Source: Bacteroidales bacterium
GTDB lineage: Bacteria; Bacteroidota; Bacteroidia; Bacteroidales; UBA932
NCBI GenBank assembly: GCA_017438975.1
Contig: JAFRUH010000002.1
Location: 1 to 64,000, forward strand
Reading direction: 5' to 3'
Length of the DNA: 64,000 bases
A model generated the notes under the pieces. The model searched no databases, was not told the origin of the DNA, and was given only the letters and a program-made list of their open reading frames with translations. The position numbers were made by a program, and so were the translations under genes. Position 1 is the stretch's first letter; the number at the start of each line of letters is the position of its first letter. Positions 15,143-24,137 of the stretch are shown one piece after another.

Positions 15143-15263
15143 TTTTCGGAGGAGGGAAAGCGCCCCTGAAACCTATGCCACCCTCGGCACTATAAGAGGG
15201 AGGGGCCCTTCAGGGAGGGGCCGCGAAGCGGCGGTTTCAGGAGCGCTTCCCCTCCCCCGAAAA
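15143..15263. repeat. Palindromic element, copy 1: conserved core with long complementary arms
   Basis: A 31-base left arm (15143-15173) pairs with a 31-base right arm (15233-15263) with three mismatches. All three become G·U pairs in a minus-strand RNA. The arms enclose a 59-base core (15174-15232). The core holds GGGAGGGGCC twice (15198-15207 and 15213-15222), a CCCTC...GAGGG hairpin and a GCCGC-GAA-GCGGC hairpin. The core matches the element at 56239-56297 at 57 of 59 positions, and the inner arm ends GAAACC/GGTTTC are also shared. The outer arms are different. It lies between cysS and xth, ending 16 bases before the xth ATG. On the minus strand it can be read as LKPPLRGPSLKGPSLL then stop, which I regard as non-coding. 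Confidence 0.88.
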
Positions 15264-15279
15264 CGAAAATAGATAGGAT

Positions 15280-16032
15280 ATGAAATTCATTTCGTGGAAT
15301 GTGAACGGCCTGAGGGCCGTGGCGGGCAAGGGCTTCGCCGATATTTTCGTCGAACTCGACGCCGACTTCTTCTGCCTGCAGGAAACCAAGCTGCAGGAGG
15401 GCCAGATCGACATGGAGTTCCCCGGATACCGTTCTTACTGGTGCTACGCCGACAAGAAAGGATACTCGGGAACCGCCATCTACACCAAGCACGACCCCGT
15501 CTCGGTCCGTTACGGAATCGGGGTCGACGAACATGACCACGAAGGACGCGTCATCACGCTCGAGATGCCGGAATTCTTTCTCGTCTGCGCCTATGTCCCG
15601 AACTCCCAGGACGGACTCCGCCGCCTGGACTACCGGATGCAGTGGGAAGAGGACATGCGGACCTACCTGAAGGGACTGGACGCGGTCAAGCCGGTGATCC
15701 TCTGCGGCGACCTGAACGTCGCGCACCAGGAAATCGACATCAAGAATCCCGCTTCCAACCGCCGGAACGCCGGATTCACGGATGAGGAACGGGAAAAATT
15801 CACGACCCTTCTCGGGAGTGGCTTCACCGACAGCTGGCGCTTTTGCCATCCGGACGAGGTGAAGTACTCGTGGTGGTCCTACCGCTTCCGCGCCCGGGAG
15901 AACAACGCCGGCTGGCGCATCGACTACTTCGTCGTTTCCGACCGCCTGCGCCCGCTCATCGCCGGCACGGAAATCCACAATGAAATCTTCGGCTCCGACC
16001 ACTGCCCCGTCGAATTGGACCTGACCCTGTAA
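15280..16032 (+). CDS. xth: Exodeoxyribonuclease III (AP endonuclease)
   Basis: This 250-residue member of the exonuclease/endonuclease/phosphatase superfamily cleaves DNA at abasic sites in base excision repair. Diagnostic segments are MKFISWNVNGLRA at the N terminus, the metal ligand in CLQETKLQ, GDLNVAHQEIDIKNP in the middle, and GSDHCPVELDL at the end. RIDYF lies in the conserved W-RIDY strand. Length is typical. The start lies 16 bases from the end of the palindromic element. The GH51 gene follows after 9 bases and may be cotranscribed. Confidence 0.96.
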   Translation: MKFISWNVNGLRAVAGKGFADIFVELDADFFCLQETKLQEGQIDMEFPGYRSYWCYADKKGYSGTAIYTKHDPVSVRYGIGVDEHDHEGRVITLEMPEFFLVCAYVPNSQDGLRRLDYRMQWEEDMRTYLKGLDAVKPVILCGDLNVAHQEIDIKNPASNRRNAGFTDEEREKFTTLLGSGFTDSWRFCHPDEVKYSWWSYRFRARENNAGWRIDYFVVSDRLRPLIAGTEIHNEIFGSDHCPVELDLTL

Positions 16033-16041
16033 AATCCCGAC

Positions 16042-17943
16042 ATGAAAAGAATACTCTCCCTCCTGCTGGCCATCGTCTGCTGCCACGGAATCCAGGCGCA
16101 GACGATCGACCTGGGCCGGACCGAACCCCTTTCCCCCTACGTATTCGGACATAACCTGGAACATACCCGCGGGGCGATCAGCGGCGGACTCAGCGCCCAG
16201 ATGCTCCTGAACCGCAAGTTCGCCGGAAAGCCGTCGAGAAACGGCGGCGTGGCCGCCGACTGGGAGGGGATCGGCGACAAGGTCTTCTTTACCCTCGGCG
16301 CTCCCGCGTATACCAAGCATATCTGCCTGCCCAACATGAGGCGGCGCAATGAATTGAATTCGCAGACCGTCCAGAACCTCGTCGACGGCCAGACCGCCGG
16401 CATCCTCCAGAAGGGACTGTACCTCTCCGAAGGCTGCGAGTACATCCTCCGCACGGTGACCCGGACATCGGCACCCGTCACCCTTACCGTCTCACTGACA
16501 GACCGTTCCGGGGAGAAGGTGTATGCGGTCCATACCCTCCGTCTCGCCCCGTCCGAAGATTGGGCGGAGAATGAATTCCGGATGACCCCCGCCGGGAGCG
16601 ACGACGAGGCATCCGTCCGTTACACGTTCACCCAGAGGGCGGAGCTGACGATCGGCGCCCTGTCCATGATGCCCAGCGAGAACTTCCACGGGATGCGGCC
16701 GGACGTCGTGGCCTGCCTGAAAGAGATCGGCCCGAGGCTGATCCGCTGGCCGGGCGGGAACTTCGCCGGGGAATACCGGTGGAAGGACGGCCTCCTGCCG
16801 GTCGACATGCGTGGCCCCCAGCAGTCCGCGAGCGAAATCCATACCCATCCGTTCACGCACGGTTACGACTACCACGAAATCGACACGGACAGTTTCATCG
16901 CCCTCTGCCGCGAAGTGGGGGCGGAACCGATGCTGACGGTCAACATGGCCTGGAATTCCCCCGAGGAGAGTGCCGAGTGGGTGGAGTATTGCAACGGCCC
17001 GGCCGATTCCGAATACGGCAGGATACGGGCCTCCAGGGGACATGAAGAGCCCTATGGAGTCCGTTTCTGGTGCATCGGGAACGAGATGGGCTATGGCCAT
17101 ATGGAAGGGCCCAACGGGGCGGAAGGTTATGCCACCCTGGCCAGGAAACATGTGGACGCGATGCTGGAAAAGGATCCGCAACTGGACCTCTTCTCCTCCG
17201 GTCCATATCCGAACGACACCTGGGCCGGCAAGTCCGCGGCCGTCCTCGCCGACAAGGTAAAATACGTATCGCTCCACCATTATGCCGATGCGGGGAAGCA
17301 TTTTACCGATCCCGAGTCGACGAAGGCCTCGTACGTGGCCATCACGGAATCCTTCACAAGCTTCGTAGAGCGCGCCGAAAGGATGCGCCGCAGCCTCGAC
17401 GCCACCGGGGAAAAACTGCATATCTCCTTCGATGAATGGAACCAGTGGTATTCCTGGTTCCGTCCCTCCAGCGTCGCCGAAGGCATCTTCGTGGCCAGGT
17501 CCCTGCACTTTTTCATGACCCGGAGCAACGACCTGGACATGCCGATTGTCTGCTATTTCCAGCCTGTCGCCGAAGGGGCCATCATTATTACCCCGAAAGG
17601 CTGCCGCCTGAGCGCCAACGGTCAGGTTTACGCCCTGATGAAGGCCCACCAGGACGGACGTCTCTGCAAAATCGGGGACAACGACGACTATTCTACCGTC
17701 GCGACGCGCAAGGATAAGGAACTGACAATCACGCTGATCAATCACTCCTATGACCAGCCCCGGGAATTCAGCTTCCCCCTGAAAGGAAAAGTGCGGGAAG
17801 CCGTCCTGTACTCCTCCGAGGAGGTGGCCCCCCACAGCTTCTTCGATTCCTCTCCGCTCGAAGTTACGGCAACCCGGAAAAACATCTCCACCGTACTGCC
17901 GCCCCACAGCGTCGCCCTGCTGAAGGTCGACCTGAATTTCTGA
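16042..17943 (+). CDS. Secreted GH51-type alpha-L-arabinofuranosidase
   Basis: The 633-residue enzyme has a Sec signal peptide (cleavage likely after IQAQ, residue 20) and probably acts in the periplasm, removing arabinose side chains from plant polysaccharides. The family motif IRWPGGNFAGEYRW lies at about residues 234-247. The acid/base is Glu348 in CIGNEMGYG, and the nucleophile is Glu465 in SFDEWNQWY. A C-terminal beta domain follows (about residues 540-633). Assignment to GH51 rests on these motifs. A related clan GH-A arabinofuranosidase family is the main alternative. No arabinose import genes are adjacent. Confidence 0.88.
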   Translation: MKRILSLLLAIVCCHGIQAQTIDLGRTEPLSPYVFGHNLEHTRGAISGGLSAQMLLNRKFAGKPSRNGGVAADWEGIGDKVFFTLGAPAYTKHICLPNMRRRNELNSQTVQNLVDGQTAGILQKGLYLSEGCEYILRTVTRTSAPVTLTVSLTDRSGEKVYAVHTLRLAPSEDWAENEFRMTPAGSDDEASVRYTFTQRAELTIGALSMMPSENFHGMRPDVVACLKEIGPRLIRWPGGNFAGEYRWKDGLLPVDMRGPQQSASEIHTHPFTHGYDYHEIDTDSFIALCREVGAEPMLTVNMAWNSPEESAEWVEYCNGPADSEYGRIRASRGHEEPYGVRFWCIGNEMGYGHMEGPNGAEGYATLARKHVDAMLEKDPQLDLFSSGPYPNDTWAGKSAAVLADKVKYVSLHHYADAGKHFTDPESTKASYVAITESFTSFVERAERMRRSLDATGEKLHISFDEWNQWYSWFRPSSVAEGIFVARSLHFFMTRSNDLDMPIVCYFQPVAEGAIIITPKGCRLSANGQVYALMKAHQDGRLCKIGDNDDYSTVATRKDKELTITLINHSYDQPREFSFPLKGKVREAVLYSSEEVAPHSFFDSSPLEVTATRKNISTVLPPHSVALLKVDLNF

Positions 17944-18010
17944 TCCTGCCGTGCAAGATTTTCTGGAGCGATGGATTTAAGAGATGTAACTGACCCCATC
18001 TTCTGAGATT

Positions 18011-18874
18011 ATGAAAAAGATTATTTTCCCCTTTATCTATGCCGTTCTGGCCATAGCCGGCTGCGAACAGGCAGAAGACAACAGTACCCTCCTGATTGCG
18101 AACGGCCAGGAATTGGTTCCCGGAGCTTTGGAGGAGGCACTGGTCGCCGACCGGATATTCCAGAAAAGCGAGTATCAGAAGGTTGTCAACCACTGGGAGC
18201 CCGTCGGGAAAGGAGACGGCGCTCCGGCTGCATACTACCTTTTCAACGGAGACCATAGTCTCATCATCCTGGGAAAAGGCGATGACAAGGGAGACAAGTC
18301 TTCGACAGACACCCAGCTGAGGCAGTCGGAATGGGCCCTGGAGGAGAATGGACAGACCCTGGTCATCGAGGGCTCCCCCTACTCGGTCTATCCGGACTCG
18401 GACTACAGTTTCTTCCTGAAAGCCGGGGAGCGGATGCTCTGCTTCCGGACGATTTCCTATGCGCTTTCGCTCCAGAAAGAAATCGACGAACTCCTGACGG
18501 CCGCCGTGAAGGTCTCGAGTTCCAATTCGGGATGCGGAAAAGATACGCGGTCCGGAAACGAGGAACTGCTCCGCCTGAGAGCTACCCCGGCAGGACTTGT
18601 CATCACCCACTATAACGGGACCTATAACTGCGGCATCAAGGTAGCCGAGCTCCAGGCCGAAGTAATCCTCAAAGGAAACGATCTCCGGGTCCTTCCTTTC
18701 GTAGAGCCCGCCATGAAATGCCTCTGCCCGGTCGACGAGGCGGAAATCACCCTGGACGGTCTTATGATAAACCGGGAATACGTCCTCTACTATAAAGATT
18801 TCAACCCCATCCAGTTCAGGTATACCGACACCCTTGACCTGACCATCAACCTCGCCGGCTATTACCCGGACTAA
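18011..18874 (+). CDS. Hypothetical lipoprotein
   Basis: Function not recognised. The 287-residue product begins with a lipoprotein signal (AIAGC, lipidated Cys18) followed by acidic residues, so it is envelope-attached and may reach the surface. The sequence has alternating strands typical of an all-beta fold. It carries Cys residues at about 176, 210, 237 and 240 (GCGK, NCG, KCLC) that could form disulfides. It follows the GH51 gene after 67 bases, where no clear TAnnTTTG box is seen. It is convergent with the COG2426 gene, with only two bases between stops. Confidence 0.75.
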   Translation: MKKIIFPFIYAVLAIAGCEQAEDNSTLLIANGQELVPGALEEALVADRIFQKSEYQKVVNHWEPVGKGDGAPAAYYLFNGDHSLIILGKGDDKGDKSSTDTQLRQSEWALEENGQTLVIEGSPYSVYPDSDYSFFLKAGERMLCFRTISYALSLQKEIDELLTAAVKVSSSNSGCGKDTRSGNEELLRLRATPAGLVITHYNGTYNCGIKVAELQAEVILKGNDLRVLPFVEPAMKCLCPVDEAEITLDGLMINREYVLYYKDFNPIQFRYTDTLDLTINLAGYYPD

Positions 18875-18876
18875 TC

Positions 18877-19350
18877 CTATTTCAAAAAGGAAATCGCTCC
18901 GAAGACGCCGTAGGAGGCAAGGAGCATGATGACGCCGGCGAGAAGCACCCCGCCGAGGACATAGAGCACGCTCTTTTTGAAATCCAGGTCCAGCAGGCTC
19001 GCAGCCAGGGTTCCGGTCCATGCGCCCGTCCCGGGAACGGGGATGCCGACGAAAAGCAGCAGGGCTACATAGAGGCCGCGTCCGGCCTTGGATTCCAGCT
19101 TCTTCCCGCCTTTTTCGCCTTTCTGCAGGCACCAGGTAAAGAACGGGCCGATCACTTTCTTGTCCTTTCCCCACTCCAGCAGTCTCCGCGCGAAGAGGAA
19201 GATGAAAGGGACCGGAAGCATGTTCCCAAGCACCGCGACGATGCAGGCGGGAACGATCGGAATCCCGAAACCGACGGCGTAAGGAATCGCCCCGCGGAGC
19301 TCGATCAGCGGGACCATGGATATCAGGAAGACAATCAGGAGCCGTTTCAT
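18877..19350 (-). CDS. COG2426-type putative small multidrug export membrane protein
   Basis: This 157-residue inner-membrane protein has four or so hydrophobic helices with the family features PLIELRGAIPYAVG near the N terminus and GIPVPGTGAWTGTLAA in the middle. This fits PF06695 (putative small multidrug export protein). Substrate is unproven for the family. The ATG overlaps the end of the DUF6913-like gene by 4 bases, so it is the last gene of a three-gene minus-strand operon starting with adenosine kinase. Confidence 0.82.
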   Translation of the reverse strand: MKRLLIVFLISMVPLIELRGAIPYAVGFGIPIVPACIVAVLGNMLPVPFIFLFARRLLEWGKDKKVIGPFFTWCLQKGEKGGKKLESKAGRGLYVALLLFVGIPVPGTGAWTGTLAASLLDLDFKKSVLYVLGGVLLAGVIMLLASYGVFGAISFLK

Positions 19351-19880
19351 CGGATCTTGCTGAAGAATTTGACGATCTCCCGGAAGAGTTCAGCTTCCGA
19401 ATACTGCTTGTCGGCCGGGTCCTTGATGACGAGGTCGAACGTATTCCCGGGAAGCTGCTCGCGGCCGATCTTGAAGCGGGCGCGAGAGACTTTGGCCATG
19501 AATTCGCCCGGGAAGTCGTTCTTCGGGAACAGGGAGATCAGCAGGTCCGGTTCAGGTTCGGAAAGCTGGGCGATTTTCTCCTTCGAGGGACGGCCGAACC
19601 AGTTCAGGTCCTTTTTCAGGACCGTGCCCGTGATGCTCGTGATCAGCCGCTCCCCTTCCGTGAGTTTCCTCAGGTCGACGAAAAAGATATCCGCCTTGAT
19701 CCCGCGGTCACGGAAAAAGACGATGATATCGTTCTTGCATGTATCGAACGAGGTATCCTCGACATCGAGCAGGACCACGGCGGAACGGATCCTGTCCAGC
19801 GGCAGGATCCCCGTCGGGACGGTGCTTGCGTATTTCTTGAGGCTGCGGCGGCGCAGCAGATTCTTCACTCCTTCCAACAT
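19347..19880 (-). CDS. DUF6913-like conserved hypothetical protein
   Basis: This 177-residue soluble protein appears to belong to a family of unknown function common in Bacteroidetes (DUF6913 from memory). There is no signal peptide. It starts with a basic segment (LLRRRSLKKY). A Rossmann-like alternation of strands and helices follows (SAVVLLDVEDTSFD, then NDIIVFFRDRGIKADIFFVDL), and later DLLISLFPKNDF. It lies 3 bases downstream of adenosine kinase and overlaps the COG2426 gene by 4 bases, indicating cotranscription. The molecular role is unknown. Confidence 0.72.
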   Translation of the reverse strand: MLEGVKNLLRRRSLKKYASTVPTGILPLDRIRSAVVLLDVEDTSFDTCKNDIIVFFRDRGIKADIFFVDLRKLTEGERLITSITGTVLKKDLNWFGRPSKEKIAQLSEPEPDLLISLFPKNDFPGEFMAKVSRARFKIGREQLPGNTFDLVIKDPADKQYSEAELFREIVKFFSKIR

Positions 19881-19883
19881 AGG

Positions 19884-20882
19884 CTATTTCGTATGGGCGG
19901 CGATCAGCTCCCGGATCTCTTGCTTGGCGGCCCGCCAACGGGGGATATCGATCTTCGTACCGACGATTTCGACGACCTTGGCTGCAATAATCGAGCCCAC
20001 CTCGCCGCAGACCTTCAGGGGCATGCCGAGGGAATGGGCATAGAGGAAACCGGCCGCATAGGTATCCCCGGCCCCGGTCGCATCGATCGGAATCGCCGGC
20101 CAGGGTTCGATGAAATGGTACTCGTCCCCCTGCTTGACCATCGATCCTTTCTTGCCGATCTTCACGACGGCGATGTCGCAGTGGTTCGCCATCTCGTCCA
20201 GGGCCTCGCGCGGCGGAAGCTTGGTGAAAGCCGTCGCTTCGGTCTCGTTGGCGAAGACGATATCGACATAGTTGTCCACGAGGTTGTGCAGGAAGGCGCC
20301 GTTCGACTCGACGACGTTGTAGGAGGCCATGTCGATGGAGATGGTACATCCCGCCTCCTTGGCCATCCGGACGGCCGTCCGGATCAGGTCCTGGTTCTGG
20401 ACCAGGTATCCTTCGATATGGAAATAGTCGTATCCCTCGAAATACTCGGGCTTGAGGTCCTCCGGGACCAGTTCCAGGGCGGCGCCGAGATAGACGGCGA
20501 AGGTCCGTTCGGCGTTGGCTCCGGTGATGAACACCATCGAGCGGCCCGAGGAATTCCTGCCTTTCAGCAGGCGGGACCTGACCCCGTACTGCTCCTGGTC
20601 GCTCTTGAAAAGGTGGCCGAGTTCATCGTCCCCGACCTTTCCGATGAAACCCGAGGGCATCCCGAAAATAGACGTACAGGTAATCGTATTCGCCGCGGAT
20701 CCGCCTGCGACATACCGGACGCCGACCTCTTCCTTGAGGGTCGACCAGATCTGGTCTCCGGTCTCCATGTCCACGTGCTGCATGCTGCCTTTCGGGAGAT
20801 GGTATCTCTTGAGGAATTCATCATCCGGAAGCACGGCGAGGATATCGGTAAGGGCATTTCCGATGCCGAGAATTGATTTCAT
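19884..20882 (-). CDS. Adenosine kinase-type PfkB sugar kinase
   Basis: This 332-residue ribokinase-fold enzyme probably phosphorylates adenosine to AMP in purine salvage. It has the N-terminal GIGNALTDILAVL and LPKGSMQHVD typical of the adenosine kinase branch, the GGSAANT substrate loop, and the C-terminal anion-hole and catalytic motif GAGDTYAAGF. The frame is open 18 codons further upstream, but that part covers the -7 box TAAATTTG. ATG at 20882, preceded by AAAGGAC, is therefore the likely start. Other PfkB substrates (ribose, fructose) cannot be excluded. Confidence 0.88.
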   Translation of the reverse strand: MKSILGIGNALTDILAVLPDDEFLKRYHLPKGSMQHVDMETGDQIWSTLKEEVGVRYVAGGSAANTITCTSIFGMPSGFIGKVGDDELGHLFKSDQEQYGVRSRLLKGRNSSGRSMVFITGANAERTFAVYLGAALELVPEDLKPEYFEGYDYFHIEGYLVQNQDLIRTAVRMAKEAGCTISIDMASYNVVESNGAFLHNLVDNYVDIVFANETEATAFTKLPPREALDEMANHCDIAVVKIGKKGSMVKQGDEYHFIEPWPAIPIDATGAGDTYAAGFLYAHSLGMPLKVCGEVGSIIAAKVVEIVGTKIDIPRWRAAKQEIRELIAAHTK

Positions 20883-20905
20883 GTCCTTTTTTTCGATGTA
20901 ACTTA

Positions 20906-20913
20906 CAAATTTA
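20906..20913 (-). promoter_or_regulatory. Putative -7 box TAAATTTG for the adenosine kinase operon
   Basis: On the minus strand TAAATTTG ends 23 bases before the ATG at 20882. It faces a second TAAATTTG on the plus strand about 23 bases away, giving compact divergent promoters. Confidence 0.75.
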
Positions 20914-20936
20914 GATAAAATCCGAACATTTTGCAC

Positions 20937-20944
20937 TAAATTTG
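20937..20944 (+). promoter_or_regulatory. Putative -7 box TAAATTTG for the YbhN-like gene
   Basis: TAAATTTG lies 18 bases before the ATG at 20963. It overlaps an upstream TTG that would otherwise be a possible start, which argues for the ATG. Confidence 0.72.
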
Positions 20945-20962
20945 CGGCGAAAACTGACAGAG

Positions 20963-22015
20963 ATGGACAGAAGGGTCAAAGATATTCTGAAGTATATCCT
21001 CTGGATCGCGGTTGCGGTCCTGTTGCTTTACTTTTGTTTCCGCCGGGTAGACTGGAAGAATTTCGGGGCTGCGCTCACACAGTGCCGCTGGGAGTTCGTG
21101 ATCCTGTCCATGCTCCTGGGAGCCCTTACCTTCTATCTCCGGGGACTCCGTTGGCAGATGCTCCTCCGCCCGATCGACCCATCCACCTCCAGCCTCACCT
21201 GCTTCAATGCGATGAATATCTGCATGGTCGTAAACCTTCTCCTTCCCCGCGTCGGAGAGGTCGTCCGGGCAGGATATGTCACGAAAAACTCCGCTAAGGG
21301 ACCCGACGGGAAGCGGCTCGCCGGCATCGAAAAGGTGCTCGGAACCGTCGTCGTCGACAGGGTATGGGACGGGATTTCGCTGATCGTCGTCCTGCTGATC
21401 CTTCTTTCCTTCATGTGGGACAAGTTCGGGGAATTCTTCGAGACGAACATGTTCTCCGGCCTCTCCGGCAAGACGGGACTCCTCTGGATTCTCATCGGAG
21501 CGGGAGCCATCGCCGTCCTGTTCATCTGGCTCTGCTGGCGGTTCAAGGACCGCGGGCGGATCTGGGGAAGCGTCTGGGGCATCATCTCCGGAATCGGTGA
21601 CGGGCTGAAAAGCTGTCTCCACATGCGCCATAGCTGGCTTTTCGTTTTCTACACGGTTCTCATCTGGGTCATCTACTGGTTCATGAGTGCGACCGTGATG
21701 TGGGCGCTCCAGGGCATCGATCCCTCCACGATGGCCCCTGAAATGGCCGCCGCCTGCGAGAAAGTGAACGGCCTCAACATGGTAGACGCCCTCTTCCTGA
21801 TGTTCGCCGGCGCCCTGAGTTCCCTCGTCCCGGTTCCGGGGGGTTTCGGCGCCTTCCATTTCGTCGTGGCCGGCGCCCTGTCCAGCGTTTACGGGATTCC
21901 GTTCGAATTCGGCCTGATCTTCGCAACTCTCTCCCACGAGTCCCAGGTCATCACCGACGCCATCGCCGGCATCGGTTCCTACATCGGAGAATCTTTCCGC
22001 AAATCAGGCAATTGA
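20963..22015 (+). CDS. YbhN/LPG-synthase-TM (UPF0104) flippase-like membrane protein
   Basis: This 350-residue polytopic inner-membrane protein has about eight predicted helices. It shows family features of PF03706: an N-terminal ILWIAVAVLLLYFCFRRVDW helix, NLLLPRVGEVVRAGYV in the middle, and a C-terminal LVPVPGGFGAFHFV loop. Proteins with this domain alone lack the synthetase part of MprF and are thought to move or sense lipids. The specific substrate is unknown. The start is set at ATG 20963 because the -7 box covers the upstream alternative. Confidence 0.85.
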   Translation: MDRRVKDILKYILWIAVAVLLLYFCFRRVDWKNFGAALTQCRWEFVILSMLLGALTFYLRGLRWQMLLRPIDPSTSSLTCFNAMNICMVVNLLLPRVGEVVRAGYVTKNSAKGPDGKRLAGIEKVLGTVVVDRVWDGISLIVVLLILLSFMWDKFGEFFETNMFSGLSGKTGLLWILIGAGAIAVLFIWLCWRFKDRGRIWGSVWGIISGIGDGLKSCLHMRHSWLFVFYTVLIWVIYWFMSATVMWALQGIDPSTMAPEMAAACEKVNGLNMVDALFLMFAGALSSLVPVPGGFGAFHFVVAGALSSVYGIPFEFGLIFATLSHESQVITDAIAGIGSYIGESFRKSGN

Positions 22016-22076
22016 TCGATTCTGGCGGGATTCTTGCAACAAACAGCGACTTGTATCGTCTTTTATTTGAAAATTA

Positions 22077-22107
22077 TTTGCAAATAAAAATAATTGTCGT
22101 ACATTTG
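22077..22107 (+). promoter_or_regulatory. Consensus Bacteroidetes promoter TTTG-N19-TACATTTG for the efflux operon
   Basis: TTTG (22077-22080) and TACATTTG (22100-22107) are separated by exactly 19 bases. This matches the known TTTG/TAnnTTTG promoter of Bacteroides. The ATG of the first efflux gene lies 31 bases after the box. It is one of only two promoters in the window with both elements at this spacing. Confidence 0.88.
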
Positions 22108-22138
22108 CAGTGTGATAGTAGACTAATACACTATAAAA

Positions 22139-22861
22139 ATGCTGATCGAACTGAAAGACATCAACAAGACCTATAATAACGGACAGCCCCTGCATGTATT
22201 GAAAGGAATCAACCTTGAGATTGAACGGGGCGAATTCGTGTCCATCATGGGTTCTTCCGGATCGGGCAAGTCGACCCTCCTGAACATCCTCGGAATCCTG
22301 GACAATTACGATACCGGAGAGTACAGGCTGGACGGAAAACTCATCAAAGGCCTCAGCGAGAAGCAGGCGGCCGAGTACCGGAACCGGATGATCGGCTTCA
22401 TCTTCCAGTCTTACAACCTGATCGGATTCAAGACCGCCCTCGAGAATGTCGAACTGCCCCTGTTCTATCAGGGAATCAGCCGGAAAAAACGCGAGGTCAT
22501 GGCGATGGAGTACCTCGACAGGCTCGGCCTGAAGGACTGGTCGTCCCACTTCCCGAATGAGATGTCCGGCGGCCAGAAACAGCGGGTCGCCATCGCACGC
22601 GCCCTGATCACCCGGCCGGAAATCATCCTCGCCGACGAGCCGACAGGCGCCCTGGACTCCAGGACTTCCGTCGAGATCATGCAGCTTCTCAAGGAACTCA
22701 ACCGGACGGACAACATGACTATCATCGTCGTCACGCACGAAAGCGGCGTAGCCAACGAGACGAACAAGATCATCCATATCAAGGACGGGATCATCGGCGA
22801 GATCGAGATGAACCAGGGCCATAACGCCTCCCCTTTCGGGACCGGCGGCATCATGAAATAG
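22139..22861 (+). CDS. ABC transporter ATP-binding protein (MacB/LolD type)
   Basis: This 240-residue ATPase powers a mechanotransmission-type ABC exporter. Walker A is GSSGSGKST, followed by the Q-loop at FIFQSYNLI, the signature [15 protein letters not shown], Walker [13 protein letters not shown] and the H-loop VVTHE. Cognate permeases follow immediately (4-base gap), so this is the separated ATPase half of a MacAB-TolC-like system. The consensus promoter upstream suggests it is the first gene of a five-gene operon. Confidence 0.95.
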   Translation: MLIELKDINKTYNNGQPLHVLKGINLEIERGEFVSIMGSSGSGKSTLLNILGILDNYDTGEYRLDGKLIKGLSEKQAAEYRNRMIGFIFQSYNLIGFKTALENVELPLFYQGISRKKREVMAMEYLDRLGLKDWSSHFPNEMSGGQKQRVAIARALITRPEIILADEPTGALDSRTSVEIMQLLKELNRTDNMTIIVVTHESGVANETNKIIHIKDGIIGEIEMNQGHNASPFGTGGIMK

Positions 22862-22865
22862 ACGT

Positions 22866-24137
22866 ATGCGGGATCTTTTCAAGGAAATCTGGAGCACGCT
22901 CTCCAACAACAAGCTGCGCACCGCCCTGACCGGGTTCGCCGTCAGCTGGGGCATCTTCCTGCTGATCTGCCTCCTCGGCGCCGGGAACGGACTGATGAAC
23001 TCCTTCATGGGCAACAGCGAGGATTTCGTCAAGAATTCCATGCAGGTATGGGGCGGAAGGACTTCCAAGGCCTATGCCGGTTACAACGCTGGCCGCCGCA
23101 TCCGTCTCGACGAGAAAGACGTCGAAATCACGGCCGGAAAGGAGTTCAAGGACCATATCGACATCGTCTCGCCCGTCAGCGAGAGCCAGTCCGCCAGGAC
23201 CGTTTTCGGAACGAATTCGATCTCCGCGACCCTGTCCGGTGTCATGCCCGATTACCAGGAGATCAACAAAATCATCATCAAAGAAGGGCGCTTCATCAAT
23301 CCGTTGGATATCAAAGACCTGCGGAAAACCGCCGTCATCGGTTCCAACCTCGCGAAAACACTCGTCGAAGGAACGCGTCTCCGGGAGAAGGACCTGATCG
23401 GGAAGACGGTCAAGGCCGGGGAAGGCGCCTTTACGGTCGCCGGCATCTACCAGGCGGACGAAAGTCAGATGGGCAACGAAATCTTCATCCCTTTCACTAC
23501 GATGAAGGCGATATACAGTCCCGGACAGGATATCGGGACCCTTGCTTTCACCTTCCACGGGCTGGAAAGCATCGAAGAAAATGAAGCCTTTGAAAAAGAA
23601 TACGGCGGCCGCATCAAGTCGCACCACGACGCGGACCCCACTGACGAGAGCGCCATCTGGATATGGAACCGGTACAGCCAGAACCTTCAGATGAACAAGG
23701 GACAGGCCATCCTGCAGACCTTCCTCTGGATCCTCGGCCTGCTGACCCTCGTAAGCGGCATCGTCGGCGTGTCGAACATCATGCTCATCAGCGTGAAGGA
23801 ACGGACCCACGAATTCGGGATCCGGAAGGCCATCGGAGCAGCCCCGAAAGACATCCTCAAACTGATCATTGCGGAAAGCGTGACCATTACGGCCTTTTTC
23901 GGCTATATCGGCATGCTCCTCGGCATGACCGCCTGCGAGATCATGGACAAGACGATCGGCCAGAGGGCCGTCGATGTCGGTTTCACCCGGATCCATATCC
24001 TCGAGAACCCGACCGTCGGGCTGGACGTCGCCCTCGAGGCGACCCTCCTCCTGATCATCGCCGGAACCCTCGCCGGTCTCGCACCGGCCCGGAAAGCCTC
24101 GAAAGTCAGACCCATTGAAGCACTGAGAGCGGAATGA
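22866..24137 (+). CDS. MacB/FtsX-family ABC permease, first copy
   Basis: This 423-residue permease has the standard layout: an N-terminal helix (about residues 20-42), a large periplasmic MacB_PCD domain (about 43-275), and three C-terminal helices in an FtsX domain (about 280-415). [25 protein letters not shown] is the conserved coupling segment. It works without a fused ATPase and so depends on the preceding gene. It overlaps the second permease by 4 bases. Confidence 0.93.
   Translation: MRDLFKEIWSTLSNNKLRTALTGFAVSWGIFLLICLLGAGNGLMNSFMGNSEDFVKNSMQVWGGRTSKAYAGYNAGRRIRLDEKDVEITAGKEFKDHIDIVSPVSESQSARTVFGTNSISATLSGVMPDYQEINKIIIKEGRFINPLDIKDLRKTAVIGSNLAKTLVEGTRLREKDLIGKTVKAGEGAFTVAGIYQADESQMGNEIFIPFTTMKAIYSPGQDIGTLAFTFHGLESIEENEAFEKEYGGRIKSHHDADPTDESAIWIWNRYSQNLQMNKGQAILQTFLWILGLLTLVSGIVGVSNIMLISVKERTHEFGIRKAIGAAPKDILKLIIAESVTITAFFGYIGMLLGMTACEIMDKTIGQRAVDVGFTRIHILENPTVGLDVALEATLLLIIAGTLAGLAPARKASKVRPIEALRAE

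Noticed and set aside
15131-15280. Palindromic copy 1 as a plain intrinsic terminator after cysS
   Set aside because: The stem is far longer than a terminator, encloses a conserved 59-base core, and has no T-tract after the right arm. Some terminator effect is still possible.
15190-16320. Minus-strand frame ending LKPPLRGPSLKGPSLL through the palindromic element
   Set aside because: The ending comes from the repeat core and recurs in copy 2. The rest is antisense to xth, so it is not a protein.
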